This document shows positions 36,903 through 45,249 of a DNA stretch of 64,000 nucleotides, piece after piece. The stretch is from positions 1,798,001 to 1,862,000 of the forward strand of contig NZ_RFLV01000001.1 in NCBI RefSeq assembly GCF_004920405.1, written 5' to 3'. The stretch comes from Pseudomonas leptonychotis. Lineage in GTDB: Bacteria > Pseudomonadota > Gammaproteobacteria > Pseudomonadales > Pseudomonadaceae. The position numbers and the translations under genes are program-made. Each line of letters starts with the position of its first letter. Position 1 is the first letter of the stretch. The notes under the pieces are model-generated. The model worked only from the letters and a program-made list of their open reading frames with translations. It was not told the DNA's origin and searched no databases.

Positions 36903-38056
36903 GCATGCAGGAACAAGCAATGGCATACGGCCCAGGTGCCTATCGCGCTCAGGGTCTCCCCAGCGTGCCGCCGCCGCTACGTGAGCAAGGCGGGATAGTC
37001 GATACGCCATTGAGCTGGGGGCACTATGCCGGGCTGGATTCGACTGTTGAGGTGGAATATCAGCTGAGCAGTGAATTGCATAAAGTATATGAGCGGCAAG
37101 AGCAGGAGGGGCGTGACAATAATATATTCTGCGACGCGCAACGTTGGCGTTTTGAGAATACCAGCAAAATTCCTTATTTGCTGTTTCTTGTGAAAATCGT
37201 AAGCGCTAGTTTTCCATTTTTAATTTGGACGACGATTATATCTATGCACCTAGATACCTCAATGATAGTGATTTTTATAGGTGTGGCTTTATGGTTTTGC
37301 ACGACCATTCTATTTGGTTCAAACAAGCAAATATATGCTTACCTATTACTAGGTGCTGGCGCGCTGGCTACATCCTTAACCATTGTATGGAGTCAGGGCG
37401 CTTTTTTGGGTTACTGGTCTGAGCAAACGGGGTTCTGGCTCGGCATGTTTTTATTTTTTATGGCGCTAATCGGCGCCGATGCCTTGCTTTGGTTGTATAG
37501 CCGTTTCTATGAACACGATGGCAGTGAGTTCAACCGCCGTGACGGTATGTTGAGAATCGCGCGGCGCCTGCGCAAGCCTTTTGTCGCGCCGTTCTACGAA
37601 TTCGATCCGGTCATGCAGCTGCAAGTCACCCCCCATGGCGGGCACGACTATGTGCTGTGGTTACACCATCGCTATAGCGCGACTAAAGTCTGCCTGGCCA
37701 ACAAGGTGCACAGCCTGGGCCTGGATCACGCCAACCTGCTGGCGTTCTGGGACACCCTGCAGCGCTATATGGACGTTGAGCAATCTCTGCCTGACCTGCC
37801 TATTCTCGAGCAGAGTCGCCACCTCGACCCGCTCACCGCCGCCCATGACGCCGCTCATGCACGGCCGCCGCGCCGTTGGCGCGATCTCAACGTCAACAGT
37901 TGGGTAACTAAAGACGCTAAGCAACTCAGGGCCAAGTTAGCGGACTACCCCTGGCAAAAACAGCCGTGCATCCTTAAGGCCAAAATCGACCCCGGCCTGA
38001 GTATCGAAGCCTACTACCGCAGCCAGGAAGATAAAGGCATTCATGTTTCGCTTTAG
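36899..38056 (+). CDS. DUF6708-like membrane protein, candidate immunity protein 1
   Basis: A 385-residue protein coupled to the effector by a 4-bp overlap (ATGA). A soluble N-terminus of about 90 residues is followed by four hydrophobic segments (about residues 95-202). A soluble C-terminal domain follows and shares a pattern with the two proteins downstream: VAPFYEFD, a LWLHHRY/LYLAHRY motif, FWDTLQRYMD versus LWDFLQNYMD, and LP.L…HLDPLTAAHD. It is the most distant of the three paralogues. Placement right after a pore-forming-type effector suggests immunity in the inner membrane. The DUF number is from memory. Confidence 0.65.
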   Translation: MSMQEQAMAYGPGAYRAQGLPSVPPPLREQGGIVDTPLSWGHYAGLDSTVEVEYQLSSELHKVYERQEQEGRDNNIFCDAQRWRFENTSKIPYLLFLVKIVSASFPFLIWTTIISMHLDTSMIVIFIGVALWFCTTILFGSNKQIYAYLLLGAGALATSLTIVWSQGAFLGYWSEQTGFWLGMFLFFMALIGADALLWLYSRFYEHDGSEFNRRDGMLRIARRLRKPFVAPFYEFDPVMQLQVTPHGGHDYVLWLHHRYSATKVCLANKVHSLGLDHANLLAFWDTLQRYMDVEQSLPDLPILEQSRHLDPLTAAHDAAHARPPRRWRDLNVNSWVTKDAKQLRAKLADYPWQKQPCILKAKIDPGLSIEAYYRSQEDKGIHVSL

Positions 38057-38134
38057 GCAATGGATTCAGGTGATTTCTGTCGGTCTAGTAGGGTAGTTGG
38101 GGCGTGCGTAATGACCCCTTAGGCCCAAAAACCA

Positions 38135-38419
38135 GTGGCCCAGCGCCCTTGGTCCAATGGTTTAGAGCTGTTCTTCAACAGCCCGGCCACGACCAGCGCC
38201 AGCCAAATGGGCGCGTTGCTCAGCACCACCTACAGTTGGGCGGTCAAAGCGCAGTTCCAGTTGGCCGAGTCAGGGGGCCAAAGCTGGTATTTTCCTGCCC
38301 CTGCGCCGAAAGCGCTCGTACCGATCAGCGAAGCTAAAAAAGCGCCTGACTTCAGCAGTGCTGAGCAGCCGTTCTGGGCCAGCGAGCAAACCCATAGCGC
38401 ACCGGATAATACAAAGTGA
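38135..38419 (+). CDS. Small unassigned ORF between immunity-like genes (possible gene remnant)
   Basis: A 94-codon frame from a GTG, ending with a 4-bp overlap (GTGA) with a possible start of the next gene. The product has no recognised domain. The segment NGLELFFNSPATTSASQMGALLSTTYSWAVKAQFQLAESGGQSWYF looks like a real protein piece, while no good ribosome-binding site precedes it and an in-frame TAG at 38120 closes the frame upstream. It may be the C-terminal end of a lost effector or adaptor gene. The 78 bp before it carry nothing recognisable. Confidence 0.35.
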   Translation: MAQRPWSNGLELFFNSPATTSASQMGALLSTTYSWAVKAQFQLAESGGQSWYFPAPAPKALVPISEAKKAPDFSSAEQPFWASEQTHSAPDNTK

Positions 38420-38421
38420 CC

Positions 38422-39483
38422 ATGGACAACACCTACTACGCCAACACCGCCTATAACCCGGTGCACATTCCCCAGCAGCCAGCCTCGGCCGAGCGTTCTT
38501 GGCTAGGTAAGTTCGCCAAAACGCGTTTGCCCTGGGGCCGTACCCAGGAAGTAGCACCGGATCACTTCTTGAGAGATGACACCCCAGAAAGCCTGCGCTT
38601 CTGGGAGCAGGTCGATAAAGAGCGTGATGAACAGAAAGCACTAGGCACCTATAAACCCAAACCCTTCGAAGGCGTTGATCTACATGGTGGGCTCGACCAC
38701 GAGCGCTTTCGTTATGCCCTCTTATCTAAGCGCTCGCATTTTTGGATGTATTTATGCGGGGGGGGGAGGTTTTTGTTCTTCCTAGGCACTGCTCTTTTAA
38801 TATTTGTTTATATAACTGAGCTGTGCATTGTTGCGGATGCCACATGGCTTGAAACAGCAGTTTCATTCCTTTCAATGTTTTATATTCTTTCCGTTTTTCC
38901 GCTTGCATGCTGGTTAATTGGTTCGTTGGTTATCAATAAATTCCCCCGCTTATGGTTTAAGCCTTCTCGCGGACCTATCTGGGAACTCAATCGCCGCACC
39001 GGCCTGGTCACAGTCTTCGACTACGACAATAACGGCGAATATAAAAAGAACGGCAGCATCGGTGAAATCACCGCGCCTTTCTATGAGTTCGATGCCTATA
39101 TCAGCACCGCGCCAGACCGTCAGGGCTTGCCGATGAACTTTCTCTATCTGGCCCATCGCTACCGCGACATCACCATCAATTTCAGTTCGCTGATCGCCCC
39201 CGACCGCACACCCGAGTTGCCCTGCGCGTTGTGGGATTTTTTGCAGAACTATATGGACAGCAGTCGTCCGTTGCCAGAGTTGCCCTGCTTCGAGAAGTAT
39301 CGCGCGCTCGACCCGATCACCGCGGCCCACGACCAGCAAACGGGGCGCAACCCGCGATATTGGATAGACATGGACGACGCGGCCTTTGCCGCACAACTTG
39401 ATGACATGTCCAGACGCATTAACGCCATCGACACCCTGAGTCGGCGCAACCTGATGGCCAAGCATGTTGCGTATGCAGACTAA
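38422..39483 (+). CDS. DUF6708-like membrane protein, candidate immunity protein 2
   Basis: A 353-residue protein with a soluble N-terminus (about residues 1-105), a hydrophobic region (about 106-173, two to three helices) and a soluble C-terminal domain with ITAPFYEFDAYIS, FLYLAHRYRD, ALWDFLQNYMDSSRPLPELPCFEKYR and LDPITAAHDQQ. It is nearly the same as the next gene except in part of the membrane region. A GTG two codons upstream is an alternative start. A run of nine G (38758-38766) sits in the codons just before the first hydrophobic segment. The stop codon overlaps the next start (TAATG). Immunity is inferred from the effector upstream. Confidence 0.65.
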   Translation: MDNTYYANTAYNPVHIPQQPASAERSWLGKFAKTRLPWGRTQEVAPDHFLRDDTPESLRFWEQVDKERDEQKALGTYKPKPFEGVDLHGGLDHERFRYALLSKRSHFWMYLCGGGRFLFFLGTALLIFVYITELCIVADATWLETAVSFLSMFYILSVFPLACWLIGSLVINKFPRLWFKPSRGPIWELNRRTGLVTVFDYDNNGEYKKNGSIGEITAPFYEFDAYISTAPDRQGLPMNFLYLAHRYRDITINFSSLIAPDRTPELPCALWDFLQNYMDSSRPLPELPCFEKYRALDPITAAHDQQTGRNPRYWIDMDDAAFAAQLDDMSRRINAIDTLSRRNLMAKHVAYAD

Positions 39484-40544
39484 TGACCGAGCTCTACTAC
39501 GCCAACACAGCCTATAACCCGGCGCAGATTCCCAAGCAGCCAGCCTCGGCCGAGCGTTCTTGGCTAGGTAAGTTCGCCAAAACGCGTTTGCCTTGGGGCC
39601 ACACCCAGGACGTCGCGCCGGAAAGCATCCTTCAAGACCCCACGCCTAAGAGCCTGCGTTTCTGGGAAGAGTTCGATAAGAAAAAGGAAGAGCAAAAAGC
39701 CCTCGGCACCTATAAACCAAGACCTTTTGAGGGAGTGGATACGCATGGGGTGCTCGATCATGAACGCTTTCGTCATGCCCTCTTATCCAAGCGCTCGCAC
39801 TTCTGGATGTTATTGTGCGGGGGGGGAAGGTTTATGTTTTTCTTCGGAACTATAATTCTAATTTCTGTATATATATCTGAATTGGGAATTGTGGCCGGTG
39901 CAACATGGTTTGAAACAGCAGTTTCATTCCTTTCAATGTTTTATATTCTTTCCGTTTTTCCGCTTGCATGCTGGTTAATTGGTTCGTTGGTTATCAATAA
40001 ATTCCCCCGTCTATGGTTTAAACCTTCTCGCGGACCTATCTGGGAACTCAATCGCCGCACCGGCCTGGTCACCGTGTTCGATTACGACAATAACGGCGAA
40101 TATAAAAAGAACGGCAGCATCGGTGAAATCACCGCGCCTTTCTATGAGTTCGATGCCTATATCAGCACCTCGCCAGACCGTCAGGGCTTGCCGATGAACT
40201 TTCTCTACCTGGCCCATCGCTATCGCGACATCACCCTCAATTTCAGTTCACTGCTCGCGCCCGACCGCACCCCAGAACTGCCTTGCGCGTTATGGGACTT
40301 TTTGCAGAACTATATGGACAGCAGTCGTCCGTTGCCGGAACTGCCCTGCTTCGAGAAGTACCGCCACCTCGACCCGATCACCGAAGAACACGACCAGCAA
40401 GAGGGGCGCAACCCGCGATATTGGATAGACATGGACAATGAGACCTTCGAGGCCCAGCTAAAAGAAATGTCCGGCCGCATCCACCTGATCGACACCATGC
40501 ACCGCCCCAATCTGATGGCGCAGCATGTTGAGTATGTCGATTGA
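39483..40544 (+). CDS. DUF6708-like membrane protein, candidate immunity protein 3
   Basis: A tandem near-copy of the preceding gene (353 residues), coupled to it through TAATG. The N-terminal 20-40 residues and the C-terminal domain align without gaps. The stretch encoding the first membrane helix (around 39840-39910) is much more different, while the following 99 nt (39911-40009) are identical to 38850-38948. Eight consecutive G (39819-39826) lie at the site matching the G9 run of the sister gene. It probably gives protection against a variant of the same effector, or raises dosage. Confidence 0.65.
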   Translation: MTELYYANTAYNPAQIPKQPASAERSWLGKFAKTRLPWGHTQDVAPESILQDPTPKSLRFWEEFDKKKEEQKALGTYKPRPFEGVDTHGVLDHERFRHALLSKRSHFWMLLCGGGRFMFFFGTIILISVYISELGIVAGATWFETAVSFLSMFYILSVFPLACWLIGSLVINKFPRLWFKPSRGPIWELNRRTGLVTVFDYDNNGEYKKNGSIGEITAPFYEFDAYISTSPDRQGLPMNFLYLAHRYRDITLNFSSLLAPDRTPELPCALWDFLQNYMDSSRPLPELPCFEKYRHLDPITEEHDQQEGRNPRYWIDMDNETFEAQLKEMSGRIHLIDTMHRPNLMAQHVEYVD

Positions 40545-40634
40545 TAGGCGACAGTAGGGTCAAAAGATAAAGCAGGAGTTTGCGGTCGAGTCGTGAAATC
40601 AGGTCGGTTGCACAAAGATGCTAAAGGAATGCCT

Positions 40635-41237
40635 ATGCAGCAGAAACGGATTCGGCTCTTCGTTAATAACGTCCAGTTCACCGATGATGAGTTCAACCGG
40701 TATGAGCCGCTGGTGCGTCAGCCGAGTACTCACCAGGGGAAGTCTTTTTTGCTATGCGTTGTAACCCTATTTGGGTTGTTCATATTTGGCGTACTAACTG
40801 AGCGCGACTGGTTGGCAGGTATCATGTTAATTGCGACAGCGACTGTGCCATTCGTTGTTCTTTATTGGCTTGGCCGCGGCATTCCGGAAGACAAGGTCGA
40901 GGTGTACGCGGAGCAGGATGGGCTGCTGCTTACATTTGAGTGCGGCCGGTTTCCTGAGCTCAGCACGGATATCCGGGTGCCATTTACCGAGATCAATTCG
41001 CTCACTCTGGAATCAAAAGTGGTGCACGAAGGACGCCTAGGTACTCACCGCTGGCGGCAATATCGGATCCGAACGTCCCGCTCTGGCGAAACACCGCATC
41101 TATTGATCAACACCTTTCGGCCGATGCATTTGGTCCTGCAAGATCTCCAGCGACTATCTGCGCTGCCAGGTATGGCGCGGATCGACAAGCAGCTTGTGGC
41201 GCCCCAAGAAGAGCTCGATGCTCTTATCATTGAGTAG
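40635..41237 (+). CDS. Small two-helix membrane protein at the end of the T6SS island
   Basis: A 200-residue protein with no recognised family. A soluble head (about 45 residues) is followed by two adjacent hydrophobic helices (FLLCVVTLFGLFIFGVL and AGIMLIATATVPFVVLYWLG), then a beta-rich cytoplasmic domain of about 120 residues. The ATG at 40635 with AAGGA upstream is preferred over in-frame starts at 40593 and 40629. Direction and position suggest it is the last gene of the effector–immunity operon. The 11-bp overlap with the convergent gene marks the island boundary. Confidence 0.55.
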   Translation: MQQKRIRLFVNNVQFTDDEFNRYEPLVRQPSTHQGKSFLLCVVTLFGLFIFGVLTERDWLAGIMLIATATVPFVVLYWLGRGIPEDKVEVYAEQDGLLLTFECGRFPELSTDIRVPFTEINSLTLESKVVHEGRLGTHRWRQYRIRTSRSGETPHLLINTFRPMHLVLQDLQRLSALPGMARIDKQLVAPQEELDALIIE

Positions 41238-41847
41238 GCAGGGCGCCCGCTTTTTCTATAGATAGCTCCTCGTTCCTCAACAACTCCGGCCTTTCCCTCT
41301 GCAGTTTGCTCTGCAGCATTTCCAGCTGCTCCAGCGCCGCGCGCGCTTCGTCGAGTTCGGCTTGGTTGCGTTCGCCGGACTGGGCGGCTTGTTCGATACG
41401 TTCGCGGATAGCGGGGATCTGCTGTACGCCGCTGGCGTAGGCCATAAGTTGGTCGCGGGTTTGTTGGTCTTCGAAGGCACTGTATTGGGCCGGGTCGGCC
41501 AGTTGTGCGGCGGAGGCACGTTCGCGGGGTTTGAGTTGGCCTAGGACTGGGCTGCGTGGGTCGCCTTGGTCAGCCATGAGTTGGATCAGCATTTGCGCTT
41601 CCTGGGCATTTAATTGCGGCTCGTTGGTTGCGGCTTCTACCGGTTCTGCGGCTGGCGTTGGTGTGGCTACGGGCTGCTGCTGGGGCAGGCGAGTCGCGGG
41701 TATATCCGGCAGGCGGATAGGCGGGTTAAGCGGCGCTATAGCCTGCTGCGCAAGCGCTGGTGCAGTGTCGGCCTGAGGCATGCGCACAATCACGACAGTC
41801 ACCGCCGTCACCACGCTGAGTAGGGCTATACCCAGCCAGCCTTTCAT
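41227..41847 (-). CDS. Membrane-anchored coiled-coil protein of the plcB operon
   Basis: A 206-residue protein with one N-terminal membrane anchor (about residues 4-22). A proline/glutamine-rich linker (40-75) follows, then a helical, coiled-coil-prone region rich in Glu, Gln and Arg (about 80-205). No enzymatic motif is seen. It overlaps the PPIase gene by 4 bp and is the third gene of the plcB operon, matching P. aeruginosa PA0028. The layout (anchor, linker, helical periplasmic part) recalls steric chaperones for secreted lipases, but that role is a guess. Confidence 0.6.
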   Translation of the reverse strand: MKGWLGIALLSVVTAVTVVIVRMPQADTAPALAQQAIAPLNPPIRLPDIPATRLPQQQPVATPTPAAEPVEAATNEPQLNAQEAQMLIQLMADQGDPRSPVLGQLKPRERASAAQLADPAQYSAFEDQQTRDQLMAYASGVQQIPAIRERIEQAAQSGERNQAELDEARAALEQLEMLQSKLQRERPELLRNEELSIEKAGALPTQ

Positions 41848-43094
41848 AGCCCTTGTACCTCGGCATTGCTCAGCAAGCTTTGCAGGCGGGCCTGGAACTC
41901 GCGGGCCAGTTGTTCCTTGGCCACGGCCTGGTTGACCTCGTAGCGCACGCTGGGGTCGCTGAGTGGCAATTGCTTGTCTTCACGCTGGCGCACTTGAACG
42001 ATCTCGAACGCGCCGTCGATCAGCATCGGTTGGGAAATGCTGCCGGCTTTCTGCAGCAGGGCGGTTTTGCGCAGGAAATCCAGCTGTGCATCTTGCGGGC
42101 GAATCAGCCCCAGGTCGCCGGCCGGTGTACGGTTTTTATCCTCAGCGATTGAGTAGCTTTTCACCGCTTCATCGAAGCCAAGGCCCTTTTCTAGCTCGGC
42201 ATAGACGCGATCAGCGCTGGCCTGATCAGCCAGGCGTATATGCGCGGCCTGCACCTGGGCGACGTTCAGGTATTGCTGCAAGTTGCGTTGGTAGTAGGCG
42301 TCGGCATCCACGTCGCTGATCTGGCGTGCGCGTTGGCGCAGGCTTTCGGTTTCGTGGTGGAAGTCGTTGTGCAAACCTTGCTGGTGCAGATACTTGTGGC
42401 GGATAAGCTTGTCGCGCACCAGTTGGCGCACACCGGCGAGTTCATCGGCACTAAAGCCTTTCTGGCCCAGTTGGTACCAGAGGTAGTCGCGCAGCGCTTG
42501 CTGGCGGACCTGCTCTGCCAGGTAGGCCAAATTGCCCTGTTGCAACTCAACCTGGCCTTGCACGTTATCGCCTTGGTAAAGCTGCAGCAGGTTGAGGCGT
42601 TGCTCGGGCTGCCCGGGGAACTGCCAGCTGATGAGCTGCACCTGAGCGGCATCGGCTTGTTGCTGGGCGCTCAGCTGCAAACTATCGAGTACCACGCCCT
42701 GTTGCGGCGCACTGAGTACCTGGTGCAAGCGCTCACTGCTGAGTGGCTGCGGTTGACGCAGAAACGGCCGCACGTCGTGGTCGAATTGCTTGCCGTAGAC
42801 CTGTTCGATCAGGTTGGCGGATTCGCGCTCGACCAGCACATCGAGATCACTGCGGTATGTGCTGTTCAGTTCACCCTCAACCTCGCGTGCCAGCAGGTGG
42901 TTTTCCACCAGACCGGTGCGCAGTTGGCGTGGGTCGGTATTGAATTTGACCCGGCTCATGGCCTGCTCCAGCAGGCCGATGCTCTTGCCGGGCAGGCGTT
43001 CACCATCGATGCGCAAGTCCTGGCTGCCCAGGGCTGACAGGCAGATGCCGGTCAGCCCCAGTACCAGCAAACTGCGCTGGATTATCGCGCGCAC
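41844..43094 (-). CDS. Periplasmic parvulin-type peptidyl-prolyl isomerase
   Basis: About 416 residues from a GTG at 43094, which comes right after the plcB stop codon and gives a typical signal peptide (RAIIQRSLLVLGLTGICLSALG). A start at 43130 would overlap plcB by 35 bp. A helical SurA/PrsA-like N-terminal part is followed by a rotamase domain at about residues 280-395 (VAQVQAAHIRLADQASADRVYAELEKGLGFDEAVKSYS, then PAGDLGLIRPQD and FEIVQVRQRED). It probably assists folding of the phospholipase encoded just upstream. It corresponds to P. aeruginosa PA0027. Confidence 0.8.
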   Translation of the reverse strand: MRAIIQRSLLVLGLTGICLSALGSQDLRIDGERLPGKSIGLLEQAMSRVKFNTDPRQLRTGLVENHLLAREVEGELNSTYRSDLDVLVERESANLIEQVYGKQFDHDVRPFLRQPQPLSSERLHQVLSAPQQGVVLDSLQLSAQQQADAAQVQLISWQFPGQPEQRLNLLQLYQGDNVQGQVELQQGNLAYLAEQVRQQALRDYLWYQLGQKGFSADELAGVRQLVRDKLIRHKYLHQQGLHNDFHHETESLRQRARQISDVDADAYYQRNLQQYLNVAQVQAAHIRLADQASADRVYAELEKGLGFDEAVKSYSIAEDKNRTPAGDLGLIRPQDAQLDFLRKTALLQKAGSISQPMLIDGAFEIVQVRQREDKQLPLSDPSVRYEVNQAVAKEQLAREFQARLQSLLSNAEVQGL

Positions 43095-43095
43095 C

Positions 43096-44085
43096 TTACA
43101 GGCCACCCTGGCCGTAGAAGGTATTGGCACCCTTGGTCAGCACGCTGACGGTCAGGGCGATGGACTCGGGAATCAGCTCCTTGGCAACCCGCAGGCGAGT
43201 GGCGTAGCTGGTGTCGTACAACGGCTCGGGGCGTTGATAGGCGACTTGCGCGGTTTGGGTGAGCAGATCTCGGATCGGTTTCTGTGGGTCATAACTGCCG
43301 ACGCGGTTGGCCACGGCGGCCATATTGTTCAGGCCTTCGCTGGCGTAGTGGTCGTCCACCCAGCCTTCCCAGCCGGAGTGACCATTGCCCGAGGTGACCC
43401 AGGCGTGGTGCGGCTGCGCGACATCACCGGTGGTGTGCAGCGAGTAACCGATGGTCTGCAACGAAGGGGCGTTCTTGAACTGATCGAACCAGTACTTGGC
43501 CAGGTTATCGATGGGCTGGAAGGCCGCCGTCTGGAAGTCGCCGTAGTGGGTCTGCCAGTTGGAATTAGTGCCCTGGCGGTAGTGTGCCTCGGTGGTGTCG
43601 AAGTCGCTCTTTTTCAGCTCGCGGTTGTACAGGTAAACCATCGCGTACCAGTCGACGTCACCGCTCCAGCTGCCATCGACCTTGCGATAGCGGTAGTCGT
43701 AACCGCCGTGGTCATTGCCATGGGCGTCGCCCTGGCGGGCCATGTTGATGAAGTGCCAGTAGGAGGTGTAATTGACCAGCGACGCGGCGGCGCCGTATAC
43801 CGGGGCGTGCTCGTAACCGACCCACCAGCCACCTAAGCGTGTGTCCTGAAAGTCGTCTACGTCATAGGCTGCCTGGCCGAGAATTTCGCCCGCGCGGGCT
43901 TCGCTGCCGGCGGCACCGACGTAGAACTGATAGGCGCGCTTCATCTCCGGGGTGGCGTAGGCCGAGTTGAGGAAGGCTAGGGCGTCTTTGACGATATTTT
44001 TATGGGTGGGCTGCGACCAGGCGCTGGCTTGGCCAGCGCTGCAGGCTAGGCCTAGACCAAGGGCCAGGGTGGTGAGGGTTTTCAT
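43096..44085 (-). CDS. plcB: Zinc-dependent phospholipase C PlcB-like
   Basis: A secreted enzyme of 329 residues, of the zinc phospholipase C / P1 nuclease fold. The signal peptide ends QASA, leaving an N-terminal tryptophan (WSQPTHKN). This is essential in the family because Trp1 coordinates zinc. Further ligands are readable: the His in PTHKN, Asp in YDVDDFQD, His in YEHAP, the HTTGDVAQPHHAW segment and H..SEG (HYASEGLN). The ATG at 44085 is chosen to fit the signal peptide. Upstream in-frame residues are not signal-like. It is first in a three-gene operon with a PPIase and a coiled-coil protein, as plcB is in P. aeruginosa. Confidence 0.88.
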   Translation of the reverse strand: MKTLTTLALGLGLACSAGQASAWSQPTHKNIVKDALAFLNSAYATPEMKRAYQFYVGAAGSEARAGEILGQAAYDVDDFQDTRLGGWWVGYEHAPVYGAAASLVNYTSYWHFINMARQGDAHGNDHGGYDYRYRKVDGSWSGDVDWYAMVYLYNRELKKSDFDTTEAHYRQGTNSNWQTHYGDFQTAAFQPIDNLAKYWFDQFKNAPSLQTIGYSLHTTGDVAQPHHAWVTSGNGHSGWEGWVDDHYASEGLNNMAAVANRVGSYDPQKPIRDLLTQTAQVAYQRPEPLYDTSYATRLRVAKELIPESIALTVSVLTKGANTFYGQGGL

Positions 44086-44490
44086 AGGCAGGGCGCTCTT
44101 TTGTTGTTGGAGTTGAGCAGTTCTAGCGGGTATTTGTGGCAAAACTGTTGCAATCCCGCACGTCAACTTAAAACTCAAGTGTGGTGGAGGTTCAACCCAA
44201 CCAAGGTTGGGTGGTATAGACCAATTGTGTTGGGCGTTTTGCTTTCGTGCCGCTGTTCAGCCAGGCAGTGCGGCTTACACCGTGCGGATGGGGCGGTCGG
44301 GTTCGATCCAGATGCGCTCAGCGGGTGGCAGTTAATGAAGTCGCAACCGTTGTTCATCTACCGCCGTTAAGCCTTAGAGCGTGATCGGCGGCACACTTTT
44401 CTGCGCGGTATATCACCGACAATGCCGCGCCGGCCGGGGCGCTGCAGCCTCTCGGTCACTCCATTGCCTCACTCCTCAAGGACGATGACC
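44086..44490. other. Divergent promoter region, plcB / M48 protease
   Basis: About 400 bases with no convincing gene. It contains a perfect 8-bp-arm palindrome, ACCCAACC-AA-GGTTGGGT (44195-44212), that could be an operator for one of the divergent genes. A short frame running to 44370 has no family features. Confidence 0.5.
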
Positions 44491-45243
44491 ATGAAATTGC
44501 AGTTCTCTCTTTCTGCCCTCGCACTCGCCACCCTGCTGTCCGGCTGCCAGAACATGAGCCCTGACGCCATGCTCAATACCGGCTTGCAAGCCATGCAGGC
44601 AGCCACCCTCAGCGATGCTGAAGTGAAGAGCATGGCTGACGATGCCTGCGTGCAGATGGATGCTCAGTCGCCGATCGCGCCGGCCGACAGCACCTACAGC
44701 AAGCGCTTGGCGACGATTGCCAGCAACCTCGGCAGCCAGGTCAATGGCACGCCGGTGACCTATAAGGTCTATCTGGTCGACGAGGTCAACGCGTGGGCCA
44801 TGGCCAACGGGTGCGTGCGCGTGTACAGCGGCCTGATGGACCTGATGACCGACAACGAAGTGGAAGGTGTACTCGGTCACGAGATGGGTCACGTTGCCCT
44901 CGGCCACACCAAGAAGGCCATGCAAGCGGCTTATGCCACCTCGGTAGCGCGTGGCGCGATTGCCTCTTCCGGCAACAGTGCGGCCATGGCGCTGTCCAGC
45001 TCGCAGCTAGGGGATTTGGGTGAGGCGCTGATCAATGCGCAGTTCTCCCAGTCCCAGGAAAGCGCTGCTGACGACTTTTCCTTTGACCTGCTGAAGAAGC
45101 GCAATATTCCGCTTCAAGGCTTGGCCAGTGCATTCGACAAGCTGGCCCAGCAGGGCGGCGGTGACAGCAGCATGTTCGACTCCCACCCTGGCTCGGCCGA
45201 CCGTGCTGAGCATATTCGTCAGCGTATTGCTGCCGAGAAGTGA
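44491..45243 (+). CDS. M48-family metallopeptidase, lipoprotein (LoiP/YggG-like)
   Basis: A 250-residue zinc protease with a lipoprotein signal (lipobox LSGC, Cys near residue 18). The catalytic HEMGH motif is in LGHEMGHVALGH, and the third ligand Glu is in SQESAADDFSFDLL. The conserved tail SMFDSHPGSADRAEHIRQRI is present. The family degrades misfolded envelope proteins. The ATG at 44491 is favoured because AAGGA lies 8 nt upstream; the ATG at 44485 is too close to it. A bidirectional terminator follows. Confidence 0.9.
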   Translation: MKLQFSLSALALATLLSGCQNMSPDAMLNTGLQAMQAATLSDAEVKSMADDACVQMDAQSPIAPADSTYSKRLATIASNLGSQVNGTPVTYKVYLVDEVNAWAMANGCVRVYSGLMDLMTDNEVEGVLGHEMGHVALGHTKKAMQAAYATSVARGAIASSGNSAAMALSSSQLGDLGEALINAQFSQSQESAADDFSFDLLKKRNIPLQGLASAFDKLAQQGGGDSSMFDSHPGSADRAEHIRQRIAAEK

Positions 45244-45249
45244 TCAACG

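Noticed and set aside
43095..43130. Upstream ATG for the PPIase at 43130
   Set aside because: It would overlap plcB by 35 bp and place polar residues before the signal peptide; the GTG at 43094 gives a normal signal sequence directly after the plcB stop.
44101..44370. 89-codon frame between plcB and the M48 protease gene
   Set aside because: No recognisable domain and it covers the divergent promoter region and a palindrome.
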